Shown one piece after another: positions 36,660-47,500 of a stretch of DNA of 64,000 nt. Position numbers and translations under genes: made by a program. The notes below the pieces were generated by a model. That model had not been told where the DNA came from, ran no database searches, and was given only the letters and a program-made list of their open reading frames with translations. The stretch is taken from assembly GCF_000701265.1 (NCBI RefSeq), contig NZ_KL370759.1, forward strand, positions 515,360 to 579,359. Direction: 5' to 3'. Origin of the DNA: Legionella wadsworthii DSM 21896 = ATCC 33877. GTDB taxonomy: Bacteria; Pseudomonadota; Gammaproteobacteria; Legionellales; Legionellaceae. The first letter of the stretch is position 1. Each line of letters starts with the position of its first letter.

Positions 36660-36701
36660 TTCAGGCCATCTAATCCTATATGTTTTTAAGATGGTCCTGA
36701 A
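36660..36701 (+). terminator. Hairpin at the end of the glgE-treY operon
   Basis: TTCAGGCCATCT pairs with AGATGG-T-CCTGAA (one bulged base) just after treY. There is no T tract, so it may stabilise the transcript end rather than terminate by itself. Confidence 0.5.
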
Positions 36702-36863
36702 TACGGGTATATTTATCAGGGATGCTGATTGAAATGAATTTTTTAATATTCGTGCATCTTTTGAGTTGTATTGATGTGTCTTAAGTGGATTCAACCTGTT
36801 GATACAAAATCTAGGATTATGATAATTTGTGCCTTATGGAATGTTTTATTCCAATATAACTAT

Positions 36864-36893
36864 TTGACAATAAACGATATTTTTCTTTAACAT
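36864..36893 (+). promoter_or_regulatory. Probable sigma-70-type promoter of the thaumatin-like gene
   Basis: TTGACA (36864-36869), an 18-base spacer and TAACAT (36888-36893) lie 35 bases before the ATG at 36928, which has a GGAGAGA ribosome site. The -35 box is perfect and the -10 is moderate. Confidence 0.45.
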
Positions 36894-36927
36894 AAGGTTT
36901 GTCAAAACTATTTACGGAGAGAAAGAT

Positions 36928-39351
36928 ATGTCATGTAGATGGATATCGCGTCTTTTGTTTTTCTGTTTTTTTTTCACCTCTTTAACCTACGCTGCTTCAA
37001 CTCAAAAAGAAGATCCCATAAAAATAAAATATGAGCGAAATACAATAGTAGTGCAAAATACTTCAAACAAAGTAGTTAATTTACGCGACGCTAAAATACA
37101 ATTTAATTACTATGGCAGAATTTTAAAAATTACTAATGCCCAAGAAAATATTCAGGGCATTCATTTTCAATCACAGGATTTAAGACAAAGCGGTGGAAAC
37201 AAAGTTTATACTGTGACAATCAGTACGGATAAAAAAAATCTCCTCAATCCGAATGCTTCACTAAAATTGAAATTGGTGAGTGATAAAAAAGATGTACCCC
37301 ATGATTTTAAATTTTTCACTGCACCGCAACCAGTCAATGTAACCGTATCGGTACAGAATAAAGATTGGGTTGAAACCATTTCCGTATGCAATACTTCAGG
37401 CGCTAGCATACCACTAAAGAATATTGAATTTGATTTCAATTACAGCAAACCCATGTCAAATAAAATTTGGGGTTCCCCATGGGCTGAATGGAAATTAGCA
37501 AGCCAGACTGGAAATCAAGTTGTATTGATAGGTGGTACACCCGATACACCTGCACTTCCGTCTGATCCTGGATGTATGAATCCACTTACGATCAAATTTA
37601 ATGCGTCTCCTTCTGCGCCTGCTCCTACTGGACCTTTTGTTTTTAAAGCGGAAATGGGTAATACTCCCTCAGTAGGTAATTTACATGTAAGTTTGGCTTC
37701 CTCTCCGGATGGTTCTTTACCAAATCCCTCCATTACTATTGCAGGGCCTAATACCAATGTGCAAAAAGCAATGACTTGGGGCACAAGTTGGGATTTAACT
37801 AATTTGCCTGTTGGTTCATACACTATCTCCGGTTCTACAGTAAGTAATGGCAGTCAATCCTACGTTGCAACACCGGTTAATGCTCAAGTAAACAGCCAAC
37901 AGACTACTAATGCCAACATCACTTATCAGCCAGCTCCAACTGCAGCGGTAACCGTTACGCTTAATAATCCACCTACTGCGCAAGTCCCTTTAACTTTGAC
38001 AGGCAAGAATGGAACAATCAATCAAACAGTATCTAATGGAACAGTATTGCATTTGGCCAATGATACTTATCAAGTCACCTCAAACATAGCTGGTTATAAT
38101 TCAGTTGCTACACCCAATCCGCTGGTAATACCCAATGCTACAAGCCTCAGTATTTCTTACACAGCAATTAATACAGGGGATGCAGGTAGCAGGAAAATTA
38201 ATTTTGTAAATCAATGCTCCTTCCCCGTATGGTTTGGATTTATAAGTGGTGCTACCCCAAATAAATCGGGTGGTGAAACTTGCGCCACCGATGCAGATTG
38301 TTACCCCAATAACACTTGCGTTGATAGAGGTGCTGGTGGGAAGCATTGCTTCTGGACAAATCCAGTTCCTGCAAATAATAACTTCAAACTTGCCCCTAAT
38401 GGAGGAGTCAACAGTGTCGTGATTCCCTATACTAAATTACCGAACGGAGCCACTTGGAGCGGTGCTGCTGCAGGACGAACCAATTGTACTTCCGCAGGTT
38501 GTGAGACAGCGGATTGCGGTAATGGAGAAGGGGGTTGTCCCGCTGGAAGGGGATTCAAACAGCCCGCTACCCAAGCGGAATTTACCTTCCAAACATCTGC
38601 CACGGATTTCTATGATGTTTCAGCAGTTAATGGTTTGAATATTCCAGTGGCAATGACACCTGTGAATACGCCTGTCAATTCAAATGACCCATATAATTGC
38701 GGCGCACCAGGCTCTACAACACCGAATACAAATATAGGTGCTTGTACTTGGGATTTGAATCCTATTTACACCGAATTTAATTGGGTCCGTGCTGGAGGAT
38801 CTGCTTGCACCAGCAGCTCTGATTGCCAATCAGGATCAGTATGTGGTTTGAGTGTCAATCCAGGCAAGACTCCCTTATTGCAAAAAACTTGTGGCAAATT
38901 AATTGGGTATTGGAACGCTAATGAGATTTGTGGGGTACAAAATAATTATGGCGCTCCTTTTAATTGCCAACAGCAATTACCTTCCCCCAATAATGCTTAC
39001 AAAATGTTTCAATTATTAGGCTGTGCGCCAATTCCATCCTGTTACCAAAATGGTGCCCAAAATAACTGCTGTGGATGTGTGAATTGGGATCAAGAAGGTG
39101 TGGGAGTTCCTCCTGCTCCTTTTACGGAACAGTGTGTCAATAGCAACAATTATTGGGTTTCCAATGTAATGCCCGGATTAAAATGGATAAAACAAGCTTG
39201 TCCCTCTGTTTACACCTATCCTTATGACGACATGAGCAGCACATTCGTATGCAGGGTGATGAAAGACAGAAATGGTACGCAAGTAAACAGCGTCGACTAT
39301 ACAATTACATTCTGTCCTGGCGGTAAAACAGGCGGCGTTTCACCTTCCTGA
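36928..39351 (+). CDS. Secreted modular protein with C-terminal thaumatin-like domain
   Basis: This 807-residue exported protein has a signal peptide ending SLTYA. Residues about 25-242 form a beta-rich domain of two related halves shared with the GH16 protein encoded next (ISVCNTSGASIPL, DFNYS, WGSPWAEWKLAS, LPTGPF-like PTGPFVFK). Residues about 245-418 hold two Thr/Ser-rich, surface-type modules with NLHVSLAS and AVTVTLNN starts. Residues about 421-807 form a Cys-rich thaumatin-like domain (INFVNQCSFPVWFGF, then FTFQ, DFYDVSAVNG and CGAPG). Thaumatin-like proteins of plants and fungi bind or cleave beta-1,3-glucan. The shared N-terminal part looks like a carbohydrate-binding fold. A strong terminator follows. 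Confidence 0.85.
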   Translation: MSCRWISRLLFFCFFFTSLTYAASTQKEDPIKIKYERNTIVVQNTSNKVVNLRDAKIQFNYYGRILKITNAQENIQGIHFQSQDLRQSGGNKVYTVTISTDKKNLLNPNASLKLKLVSDKKDVPHDFKFFTAPQPVNVTVSVQNKDWVETISVCNTSGASIPLKNIEFDFNYSKPMSNKIWGSPWAEWKLASQTGNQVVLIGGTPDTPALPSDPGCMNPLTIKFNASPSAPAPTGPFVFKAEMGNTPSVGNLHVSLASSPDGSLPNPSITIAGPNTNVQKAMTWGTSWDLTNLPVGSYTISGSTVSNGSQSYVATPVNAQVNSQQTTNANITYQPAPTAAVTVTLNNPPTAQVPLTLTGKNGTINQTVSNGTVLHLANDTYQVTSNIAGYNSVATPNPLVIPNATSLSISYTAINTGDAGSRKINFVNQCSFPVWFGFISGATPNKSGGETCATDADCYPNNTCVDRGAGGKHCFWTNPVPANNNFKLAPNGGVNSVVIPYTKLPNGATWSGAAAGRTNCTSAGCETADCGNGEGGCPAGRGFKQPATQAEFTFQTSATDFYDVSAVNGLNIPVAMTPVNTPVNSNDPYNCGAPGSTTPNTNIGACTWDLNPIYTEFNWVRAGGSACTSSSDCQSGSVCGLSVNPGKTPLLQKTCGKLIGYWNANEICGVQNNYGAPFNCQQQLPSPNNAYKMFQLLGCAPIPSCYQNGAQNNCCGCVNWDQEGVGVPPAPFTEQCVNSNNYWVSNVMPGLKWIKQACPSVYTYPYDDMSSTFVCRVMKDRNGTQVNSVDYTITFCPGGKTGGVSPS

Positions 39352-39383
39352 AGAAAGCAATTTTAACGCACAAAATTAGGGTT

Positions 39384-39412
39384 AATCGGAGGCAGAAGCC
39401 TCCGATTTTATT
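39384..39412 (+). terminator. Intrinsic terminator after the thaumatin-like gene
   Basis: A perfect hairpin (AATCGGAGGC-AGAA-GCCTCCGATT) is followed by TTATT. It separates the thaumatin-like and GH16 genes into two transcripts. Confidence 0.85.
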
Positions 39413-39487
39413 CAAATCGCATCAATATTAACAAATTTAATAGGATGTGGATTACAGGGAAAGAGGTTTCAATTAGGAGAAACATTT

Positions 39488-41431
39488 ATGAAAAAAAAAT
39501 GGATTAATTACAGTCTCACAGGACTATTATTATTTCATAATGGTATTTTATGCGCTCAATCTATACCGGATATTGGTGTCACTTTTAAAAATAATATTTT
39601 AACGCTTACAAATAATTCGAATAAGCCTCTGAATCTTGAAAACTACAGCGTGCAATTTGACTACAGTGGTCAGGTTTTTGAGATAAAAAGCATCGAGGAT
39701 AACCGTCTGATAAGCTTTTCCCACCGACCAAGAGGTGTCAATACCGACAGTATGATATATGCCGCTACATTATCAAGAGAAAAGCAAGATTTGATGCCTA
39801 AGAAATCAATAAAATTGGCATTGCAAACTGACAATATGTCTTCTCCTCTAGGCTTTACCATCCATACTGCTCCAGTTCCTATCAATGTGAGTGTGAACGT
39901 ATCTAATTCGAACTGGACCAATACTATTGCCATTTGCAATACTTCTGGAAAAAGCATATCGTTGCATAATATTGAATTGGATTTCAATTATTCAGCACCT
40001 ATGCCCAGTACAATTTGGGGCAAACCTTGGGCTAATTGGCAAATAGCCAGCCAAAGAAATGGTGCGGTAGTTTTAATCGGGGGCACAGAATTGACACCAG
40101 ATTTACCCCCGGATCCAAGCTGCATGAGACCTTTGAAAATCAAATTTAAAGCAGCGCCCTCCACGCCACTCCCGACAGGACCTTTCGTCTTCAAATCCGA
40201 TGATGGAGTGAACCCTAATGTGGCTTGTACCTTTGATAATAAAAAAACCTGTACCCTCAATAAAGATATATTAAATGATATCTCTCCGAGCGGTTTACAT
40301 TATTATGGTCCAACTAATTATGACCATCGCATATCAGGCGAGATTAATGTTTTTGATGCCAGTTTAGTGACACCTTATACAGATAATGTGAATCTTCCAG
40401 GGCAACTAAAACTGACTGCAAATCGTGTTAATAATACTCTGTTTAAGTCGGGCGAAATTATGACTCGTGTCAACCTGGATCAGCCGCCCTACAATTCACC
40501 TACCAAAATTACGCCCTTTACAACCAATGACATCAAACATGGCTATATAGAGGCTCGGATAAAATTACCTAAATGTGATGTAAGTGATGATGGCTTATGT
40601 CAAACCAACAAAGCACCCGAGTCTTATCATCGAGGCATGTGGCCAGCATTTTGGTTTTTGCCAACCCATGATACGGATTGGCCCCTTAACGGTGAAATAG
40701 ATGTGTTTGAAGCGTATCAACAGAGTAATACGTTAAACGAAGCGACCGCTGCACTCCATTTTAATGGCAATGATCCGCGTTGTGGAAATGGGGATTGTAA
40801 GTTTATAGGCTATCACTTACCGTCATCTTTTAGTAATGGACCGCTATTCAATGATTTCCATACTTGGGGATTTGAATGGGAACCGGATCCAAAAAGTACA
40901 ACGGGAGGGATGCTTCTCAATGGATATTTTGATAATGTGAAAGCATGGGGACCGATCGCAACGGATAGTTTGCCTGCAGATGGTCCTAATGCTTTTGCGC
41001 GAGGGTTCCATGATCCCAATGGCGGTTTTTATTTAATTACTGCCCTGGCACTAGGCGGTGGTTATGCTGGAAATCCAAGTTCTCATTTACTAAGTGCGAG
41101 TATGTATATTCAAAGCATCAAAGCATATGAAGTAACTGGTTCTAGCACGCCTCCTTCAGACTTAACGTGTTTGCCTCCAGCAAATATTAAGTCATCTTAT
41201 ACAGCAGACAAAAAACAGATAACCCTAACCTGGACGAAGCCAACCAATTCAGACACCATATTAAGCTATCAAGTAAATGATTGGCAAAACAAATTAATTT
41301 GGAAGGGAACCGATCTGACGTTTATTGATAAAACACTTCCGGGAACTAATGGGAAGTTCACGTATTTTCTCAATTCTAATTGTAGTTCGAGTAGTTCCAA
41401 AGGCGTCCAATATGATGTCATAATTCAATAA
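39488..41431 (+). CDS. Secreted GH16 glucanase with N-terminal accessory domain and C-terminal FnIII-like domain
   Basis: This 647-residue protein has a signal peptide ending ILCA. The N-terminal part (about 25-240) is clearly homologous to the same part of the thaumatin-like protein upstream (IAICNTSGKSISL, LDFNYS, WGKPWANWQIAS, VVLIGGTE). The GH16 domain (about 270-550) has the catalytic motif E403-I-D405-V-F-E408, the beta-bulge type found in laminarinases and related enzymes, plus WPAFWFLP and HTWGFEWEPD. A fibronectin-III-like domain (about 560-647, with ITLTWTKP) ends the protein. It probably cleaves beta-glucans of algal, fungal or amoebal walls outside the cell, though the exact substrate is not readable. 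The ribosome site is TAGGAGAAA. Confidence 0.9.
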   Translation: MKKKWINYSLTGLLLFHNGILCAQSIPDIGVTFKNNILTLTNNSNKPLNLENYSVQFDYSGQVFEIKSIEDNRLISFSHRPRGVNTDSMIYAATLSREKQDLMPKKSIKLALQTDNMSSPLGFTIHTAPVPINVSVNVSNSNWTNTIAICNTSGKSISLHNIELDFNYSAPMPSTIWGKPWANWQIASQRNGAVVLIGGTELTPDLPPDPSCMRPLKIKFKAAPSTPLPTGPFVFKSDDGVNPNVACTFDNKKTCTLNKDILNDISPSGLHYYGPTNYDHRISGEINVFDASLVTPYTDNVNLPGQLKLTANRVNNTLFKSGEIMTRVNLDQPPYNSPTKITPFTTNDIKHGYIEARIKLPKCDVSDDGLCQTNKAPESYHRGMWPAFWFLPTHDTDWPLNGEIDVFEAYQQSNTLNEATAALHFNGNDPRCGNGDCKFIGYHLPSSFSNGPLFNDFHTWGFEWEPDPKSTTGGMLLNGYFDNVKAWGPIATDSLPADGPNAFARGFHDPNGGFYLITALALGGGYAGNPSSHLLSASMYIQSIKAYEVTGSSTPPSDLTCLPPANIKSSYTADKKQITLTWTKPTNSDTILSYQVNDWQNKLIWKGTDLTFIDKTLPGTNGKFTYFLNSNCSSSSSKGVQYDVIIQ

Positions 41432-41474
41432 ACAAATAGAGAGTCGTCTATTTCTGCAGTCTCAAATGTCGTTG

Positions 41475-41511
41475 AACAATGGTTACTTTGTGTAACCATT
41501 GTTCTTTTTTT
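41475..41511 (+). terminator. Intrinsic terminator after the GH16 gene
   Basis: A perfect 12-base-pair stem (AACAATGGTTAC with GTAACCATTGTT, 5-base loop) is followed by C and a run of seven T. It also separates the GH16 gene from the convergent giant gene. Confidence 0.9.
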
Positions 41512-41546
41512 AAATCTTACTTGAGAAATAGCATTCTTGTATCTCA

Positions 41547-44500
41547 TCAAGCGGCTGGACTGGCCATTGGGGTTTGTGAATCATCTTCACTGGAAAATTT
41601 ACTTTTTACATGTTCCTCTATAATACTCTGTGCTGTTTCTTTTTGATGTTCAAATGCTTTTTTGTCCTTAGCCAGTTCCTCTTTGAATTGTTGTGATTTA
41701 TGAGACTCTTTTTCCTCCTCATGCGGGGCTTCCTTAATCACCGATTCAACGAAAGTTTGCATTTTCAACTGCTTGTAAGTATCTTTGAAACGCATATAGG
41801 TATTCTTATATTCTTTATTTATAGATAGTTTTTCTTCATCCTTAGGATTATTGTTTATCGTCTTTTTAAAGGCCTCTACTAATAATTCTAATTTTTTAAA
41901 AAAACCCAATCCCTCCTTAACACCATATACATTCTTTTTAAATTCTGCGTCGCTTGTAAGTCTTTGGACACGATCAACTCGTTTATCTATGGAGTATTCA
42001 TCACCAGTCTTTTTCTCTCCATTAAGATAATGGATTTGTTTTTCAATATATTCTTTAGTCTGTTTATGATCTTCCGAGAGACTAAGATGAAATTTACTAA
42101 ATAAATTGGAAGAGCGGCTAACTAACTGATACTTGGCAATATTTTCTTTGCTGAATTGATTCACTACATTGTTTAATTCAGGAATGACCGCTTTATCTGG
42201 CAGGGCTGTGATTCTTCCTTTTTCTTTTGCGAACACTTTCCTAAGATCATCTTCAAAGTGTTTCCGGATAAATGGGTTTTCAATTCCTGAATTAGAAGCT
42301 GCCTGTCGTATCAGTACTTCAAATTGATGTTCGACTAATCCTGCCTTTGTCTGAACCTCATTGGGTAAATTCGACTGTATACGTAGCCAATGCTCTAGTT
42401 TGTCTTCTTTGATTTGCCTTTGTAACGCCATCTCACGGTTACTCGGGTTTTCCATTGTTTTTCTTTCAAGCCTTGCTAATTCGTCTTGACTTTTTTGAAT
42501 TAAAATTTGGATATAATGATACTCGTCAGTTAATTTTAATTTTTGTTCAAATTGCATTGTGTCCAATTCTAAAGAAGCTGCTTGGAAAAGTTCATTGATG
42601 TTCTTTAAAGCACCACTTGTTAATGTTCCTGGATTTAAATATAAATCATCTTCCATTTGAGATAATAAAAATAATTCTTCATAAGCCCGTTCTTTTAAAG
42701 AAATCAAATTCTGGGTTAAGACTTGATTACTTTCTTGACCTGTTTGCTTTATTTTTACCAATAATTCGGAAAATTGTTTAATAACATATTTTAAACCCAT
42801 AGGGTTTTGGGTGGGTTTTTCTGAGAGAGATTGTTCTGTTGCTACAGAAGGATTTGGAGCCTCCGGGGGTAATTGAGGGTATTGGCTCTGTATTTTGGAA
42901 AGTATGTTATCGAGTACTGTTGCGACCTTAGATATTTTGTCGGAAATATTTTGGTAATAAATTGTTGTTTCATCTGCTGTTGATTTATCAGCAGTTATTT
43001 CAGTGGTACTTGTACTTAGTATGGATTTTGTATTGTTTTGTAATGATGCGATATATTGCTTCACATTGCTTACTTGTGCCATTACAGATTGGCATTGTTG
43101 TTGTATGTCGGGGCTGAGCTTTGTAATTTCTTCTGTCAACTGTTGGGCATCTTCAGCTATAGCTAGTAGGGCAATACCCTGAGTTAATATACTTTCATCA
43201 TGACGCATGCCCTCTAATATTTTCACAGAGAGCTCCAATTTTACAAAAGCATTATTAACTATTTTTAATTGATTCACGACAAGAGGGTCATTTTCATCGA
43301 TAGTATACAAACCTTCTTTACTTTGATCCCCTAATCGCTGGATTAGCTTATCCGATAACGTACTTTGCGACATTCGGGTAAATTCTTCAGCTAAGCTGTG
43401 TAGCCGTGTTGATAATTTTACTTCTTGAATGGATTGTAAATAATTTTTAACTGTGACCTCAAGGGTAGCCTGTGTTTGCTTTAAATGTCCTGGTTCTGGG
43501 ATTAATACTTGCTGTTTTTTTATATTATTTGTTTCTTTCTCAATTTGTTGTGGACTCAATGCATGCTCTGCAACAGAACCTAAACTTTTCATGGCTTGAT
43601 GTATCACATCAAGTTGAAGTTGCGTGGAGGCAGTTTGTCTCCTTAAGTGAATATCCAATTTATTTTTTGTCTCTAATAATTGGCTAACAGTAAGATAGGA
43701 TGTATTGGATTGGGGGCCGATCGTTTCTAATTGGTTTAATTGCTCTACTAACAGATTACTGGTCTCAAAATCGACAACAGAGAGTGAATCTTGTAGAATG
43801 GCAAATTGCTGTCTTAGCACTTTCAAATCTTCCAGAGACAATTCATTCAGCTTTTTATCTTTAATCTGTTCCAGATGCTGAAATAAAACAGATGAAGCGT
43901 TTTTGGCACTGGTCAGATGATTGATTTTCTCCCACTGACTTGTTCTAACTTCTTTCAATATTTCAAGTTGGTGCGTCTCCAAATCTGTAGGCATTTTAAA
44001 GAGCGTTTCCTCATTGATACTCTTTATCTGGTATTCTAATTTTTGTGTGTATGCTTCCATCTGTTGAGCAAACGGGGTAGTTAACGTTCCAGGTTTTAAA
44101 AAATTTTTTGCTTCTACCTCGGTCAGAAAAGTAATAATGCTGGGATAATGTTCATCTAAAAACATCTGATGTTTCTCTGCTACTTTGCTATAGAGTTCAT
44201 CTTTTTCAGCATACATTTGTTTGTATAATTGGATTAATCCAAAAACACCCTTTCCTGCCTTAATATAATTAGTAAATGAAGACTGATCTTGAAGATATAC
44301 ATCAATAAATTGAGCCATGCTTTGTTGTTGTTTTTGTGACACTAAAAGCTCTGCCTCACTAAGCTCACCATCTAATTTTTTGGTTACGCCATTCATAAAT
44401 TGAGGTACTTTTATTAAAAAATCGATCAATTCTTTGGAAGATGATTGAGATTCGATACTTGGTCTCATCGCATTAATGCTTTGTCCGAGTAAACTACCTA

Positions 44501-47500
44501 ATGTAGCAAATTTACCGGTTTCTTCACCCGTAAGTTGTTGTATCCACTCATTGGAACCAATCCATTCCTGGATACCACCTATCATAGGTTGGATGATTTC
44601 ATAATTATTTTTTAATAAATCTTGAACTTCGGGTCCCATATCCCGCAAAGAAGATAAGGCATTGTTCACATCAGAAAGGATCAGTAATCCTTGAGTGATC
44701 ATTCTTGCCTGATCAATAAGGGAATTAGGATTGTATTGCATTTTGTTCCATTTTCGAGCGGCTTGCTCAGCGTGGTACATGGAATTAATGACTCGTTTTA
44801 AAGCCAAAATCTGAGGGGGCTCTGTATCTACATTGATGGTAAAGGGAACTTCTCTCGGATCAGTGTTTGGCCTTAATTGTTCCGCTAAAACAGGTGACAG
44901 TTTTTCTTGGAATAGCTTTAATAAATTGGAGCGCGCATCAGAAATATCCTGTGCTAAATTGGGGAGAGGAACTAGTCCACCAGCAGGAATGGAGGGAATG
45001 ACAGCCCGATTTTTTTCAAAATCTGATTTTATCTCACTTTGTTCTTGCACCACAAAAGCGTTACTTAAAAAAGCGAGTGCACTCATTCCTTGCTCTTCTA
45101 ATTGATGGTTGGCTGATTCTATTTGAATGTCACATGCCCTATGCTGTTTGTTCAAATGACTGTTCAAATTAGAATTTATTTTGAGCAGCTGAGTGGGTGT
45201 AATATTAATCGAAATAGGTTTTTTTTCCCCTTCGGATTCTAAAAAATTGATGGCTTGAACAAATTGATTGGCTAAATCTAAATTGATGAAACTTATTTCT
45301 TCTTGAATCTGAGCAAAATTATTCCGTAACGTAATTAAATCAGCTTTAGAGAACTGATCGAAAGATTTGTAAGAATTTAATTCAAGTATTTTAAAAAACT
45401 CTGCTGATGCGGCCTGTTTTTGTTCGACTTGAAGCATTTGTTCATAAGCGGATTTTCGATCATTGACCAATTGAACGATTCTTTCTCCAATTTTTTCTCT
45501 GGAGTCTATTTCCTTGGACACTTCAGGAATCTGTTCTTGTTTTACTGAACTAAGTTTTATTCGAGCGTCATCTACTTTAGTATTTAAATCACTCAAAGAG
45601 GAACTCACTTGATTAATGTTTTCCAACACAGGTGCCAGAGTACGTTGTATGGCAGGCGGTAGTGCCGTGATATTGCTTTTGACTTGAAATGCCGCTTGGC
45701 CCAGTTTAATAATTGAGCGAGTCAACTGCCAATAAGATTGATTGCGTTCTAGATGTTCAAAAGTGTCTAAAACCAACTCTAAATTATATAAGGCATTTTC
45801 CAACGATTTGATTTGGCCAATATAATCTGGCTCATTCAGTTTAATTGGGTAGGGGGGTGAACCTTTAAAAAAAGCTTTGTCGGTCTCATGTAAACTGTTT
45901 TGAGAAAGGGTGGTGACACTTTTTCTAAGATCATGAACTTTTTTAGATAATCCAAGTTCTTGTAGGTATGCAAAATTTCCGCGAAAATTTTTTAAGTGAG
46001 AGGCTTTATAGGGCTGTAAGGGTTCTTGAGTTAATTCTTGAGGGAGAGAGGTCAATTCCTGATTGAATCCCTTCAAACGATTCTTGACACGATCTTCTAT
46101 CGTAAGTTCTTCTGTATTTCCATCAAATTTTGCTCTGGCTTTCTCATGAACTGAAAACTTATATTCTTCTGAACGGATTTGATCTTGATAAAAATCATCA
46201 ACGTATTTCTCTTGTTTGATGAGGGTATCAATCTCTGAGTTTTTTACAAAATTAACACCCCAACTGTAGTATCCTTGAGCCGGTATTGTTTCCGGGCCTT
46301 CTTGGTTTAGTACCCCAACTATTTTGGCATCTAGTTCCAAATTAGCATGGGCCATTCCTTCTTGCATTTGAGCATATAAAACTCTTAAAACCTGTCTATC
46401 GCTTTCTTGGATATCTTCCAAATTTCTGCCCTTGTATTTTTCATTCAGAATTGAAAAAAACTGAGAAGATGCTGTTTTGCTGCTCTCTGCTTGATTCTTC
46501 AGGGTAAAAATCGCCTGCTGGGCTTGATGAATTTGTTCTATTCTCAAATCAGTAAAATCCCTGGAATTTTTAACTTTTTCTAAATTATCCAAATGGGACA
46601 GTTCAATATGAAGGTTAATTTGATTGGCGAGTTTATCGAGTTTTGGAATGATTAAATCGGATAATGTACCATTTTTTAAGTAATTGGATTGTTCCATACG
46701 ATCAATAAAGAGAAGCATTCCTGATAATGACTGGTTTGCCCAATCAACATAGGTTTTGATCGTTTCTTCATTAAGATCATAATTAGATTCTTTAAGTGTC
46801 TTCAGCCATGACAGAAAAGTGTTCATGGCTTTAGATTCTTCTATGGACTGGAAGGATAGATTTTTAGTGAGTGGATTGAGCTCAAATTGTTCTGCTATTT
46901 TCTTCAAAGCTTCTCTTTGGGCAACTTTGTCTTTAGTAGGATTGTCATAATCTGCTACATGTTCAATGAGTGATCCCAAATCCTTAAAAAAGGAATTTAA
47001 AGGATCGAAACTTTCTTTATCACTTAAATAAGGCATACCTTTTTGAATTATAGTTTGAGCCCCTTCCATGATTTCCACATTACTGAATTGGGATTCCCAT
47101 CCTTTTTCTTGAATCATCCCATAAGCTCTGCTGATAATAGGCTCAAGTAAAGAGTAATTATTTGCTACCAGGGTTTGAATTTCTGGTGTGACATCATTTA
47201 ATAAAGCCAGGCAATTATAAACATGGGATACCCCATCATAAGCCTGTTTAACCGCATAGACTTGGCCACTGTAGGAAGAGGTGTCTAAATTTTCCCACTT
47301 TTTTATTGCCTGTTCCGCATGGTATAAGGCATTAATAAATTTTTTAATGGCAGCAATCTGAGGTGGATTTGATCCAAAATGGACAAATGGTTCTTTACCA
47401 GACGAGTCCGTGGGCCGGAGCTGATCCTCATCAATTGACTCTATTTGCTGCTGAAATTGTTTCAGTATTTTTTCTCTAGTAGCGGCTATTTGTTCTGAAA

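Noticed and set aside
43472..43687. Hydrophobic plus-strand frame inside the giant gene
   Set aside because: It lies wholly within a 1,994-codon frame on the other strand and has no independent support.
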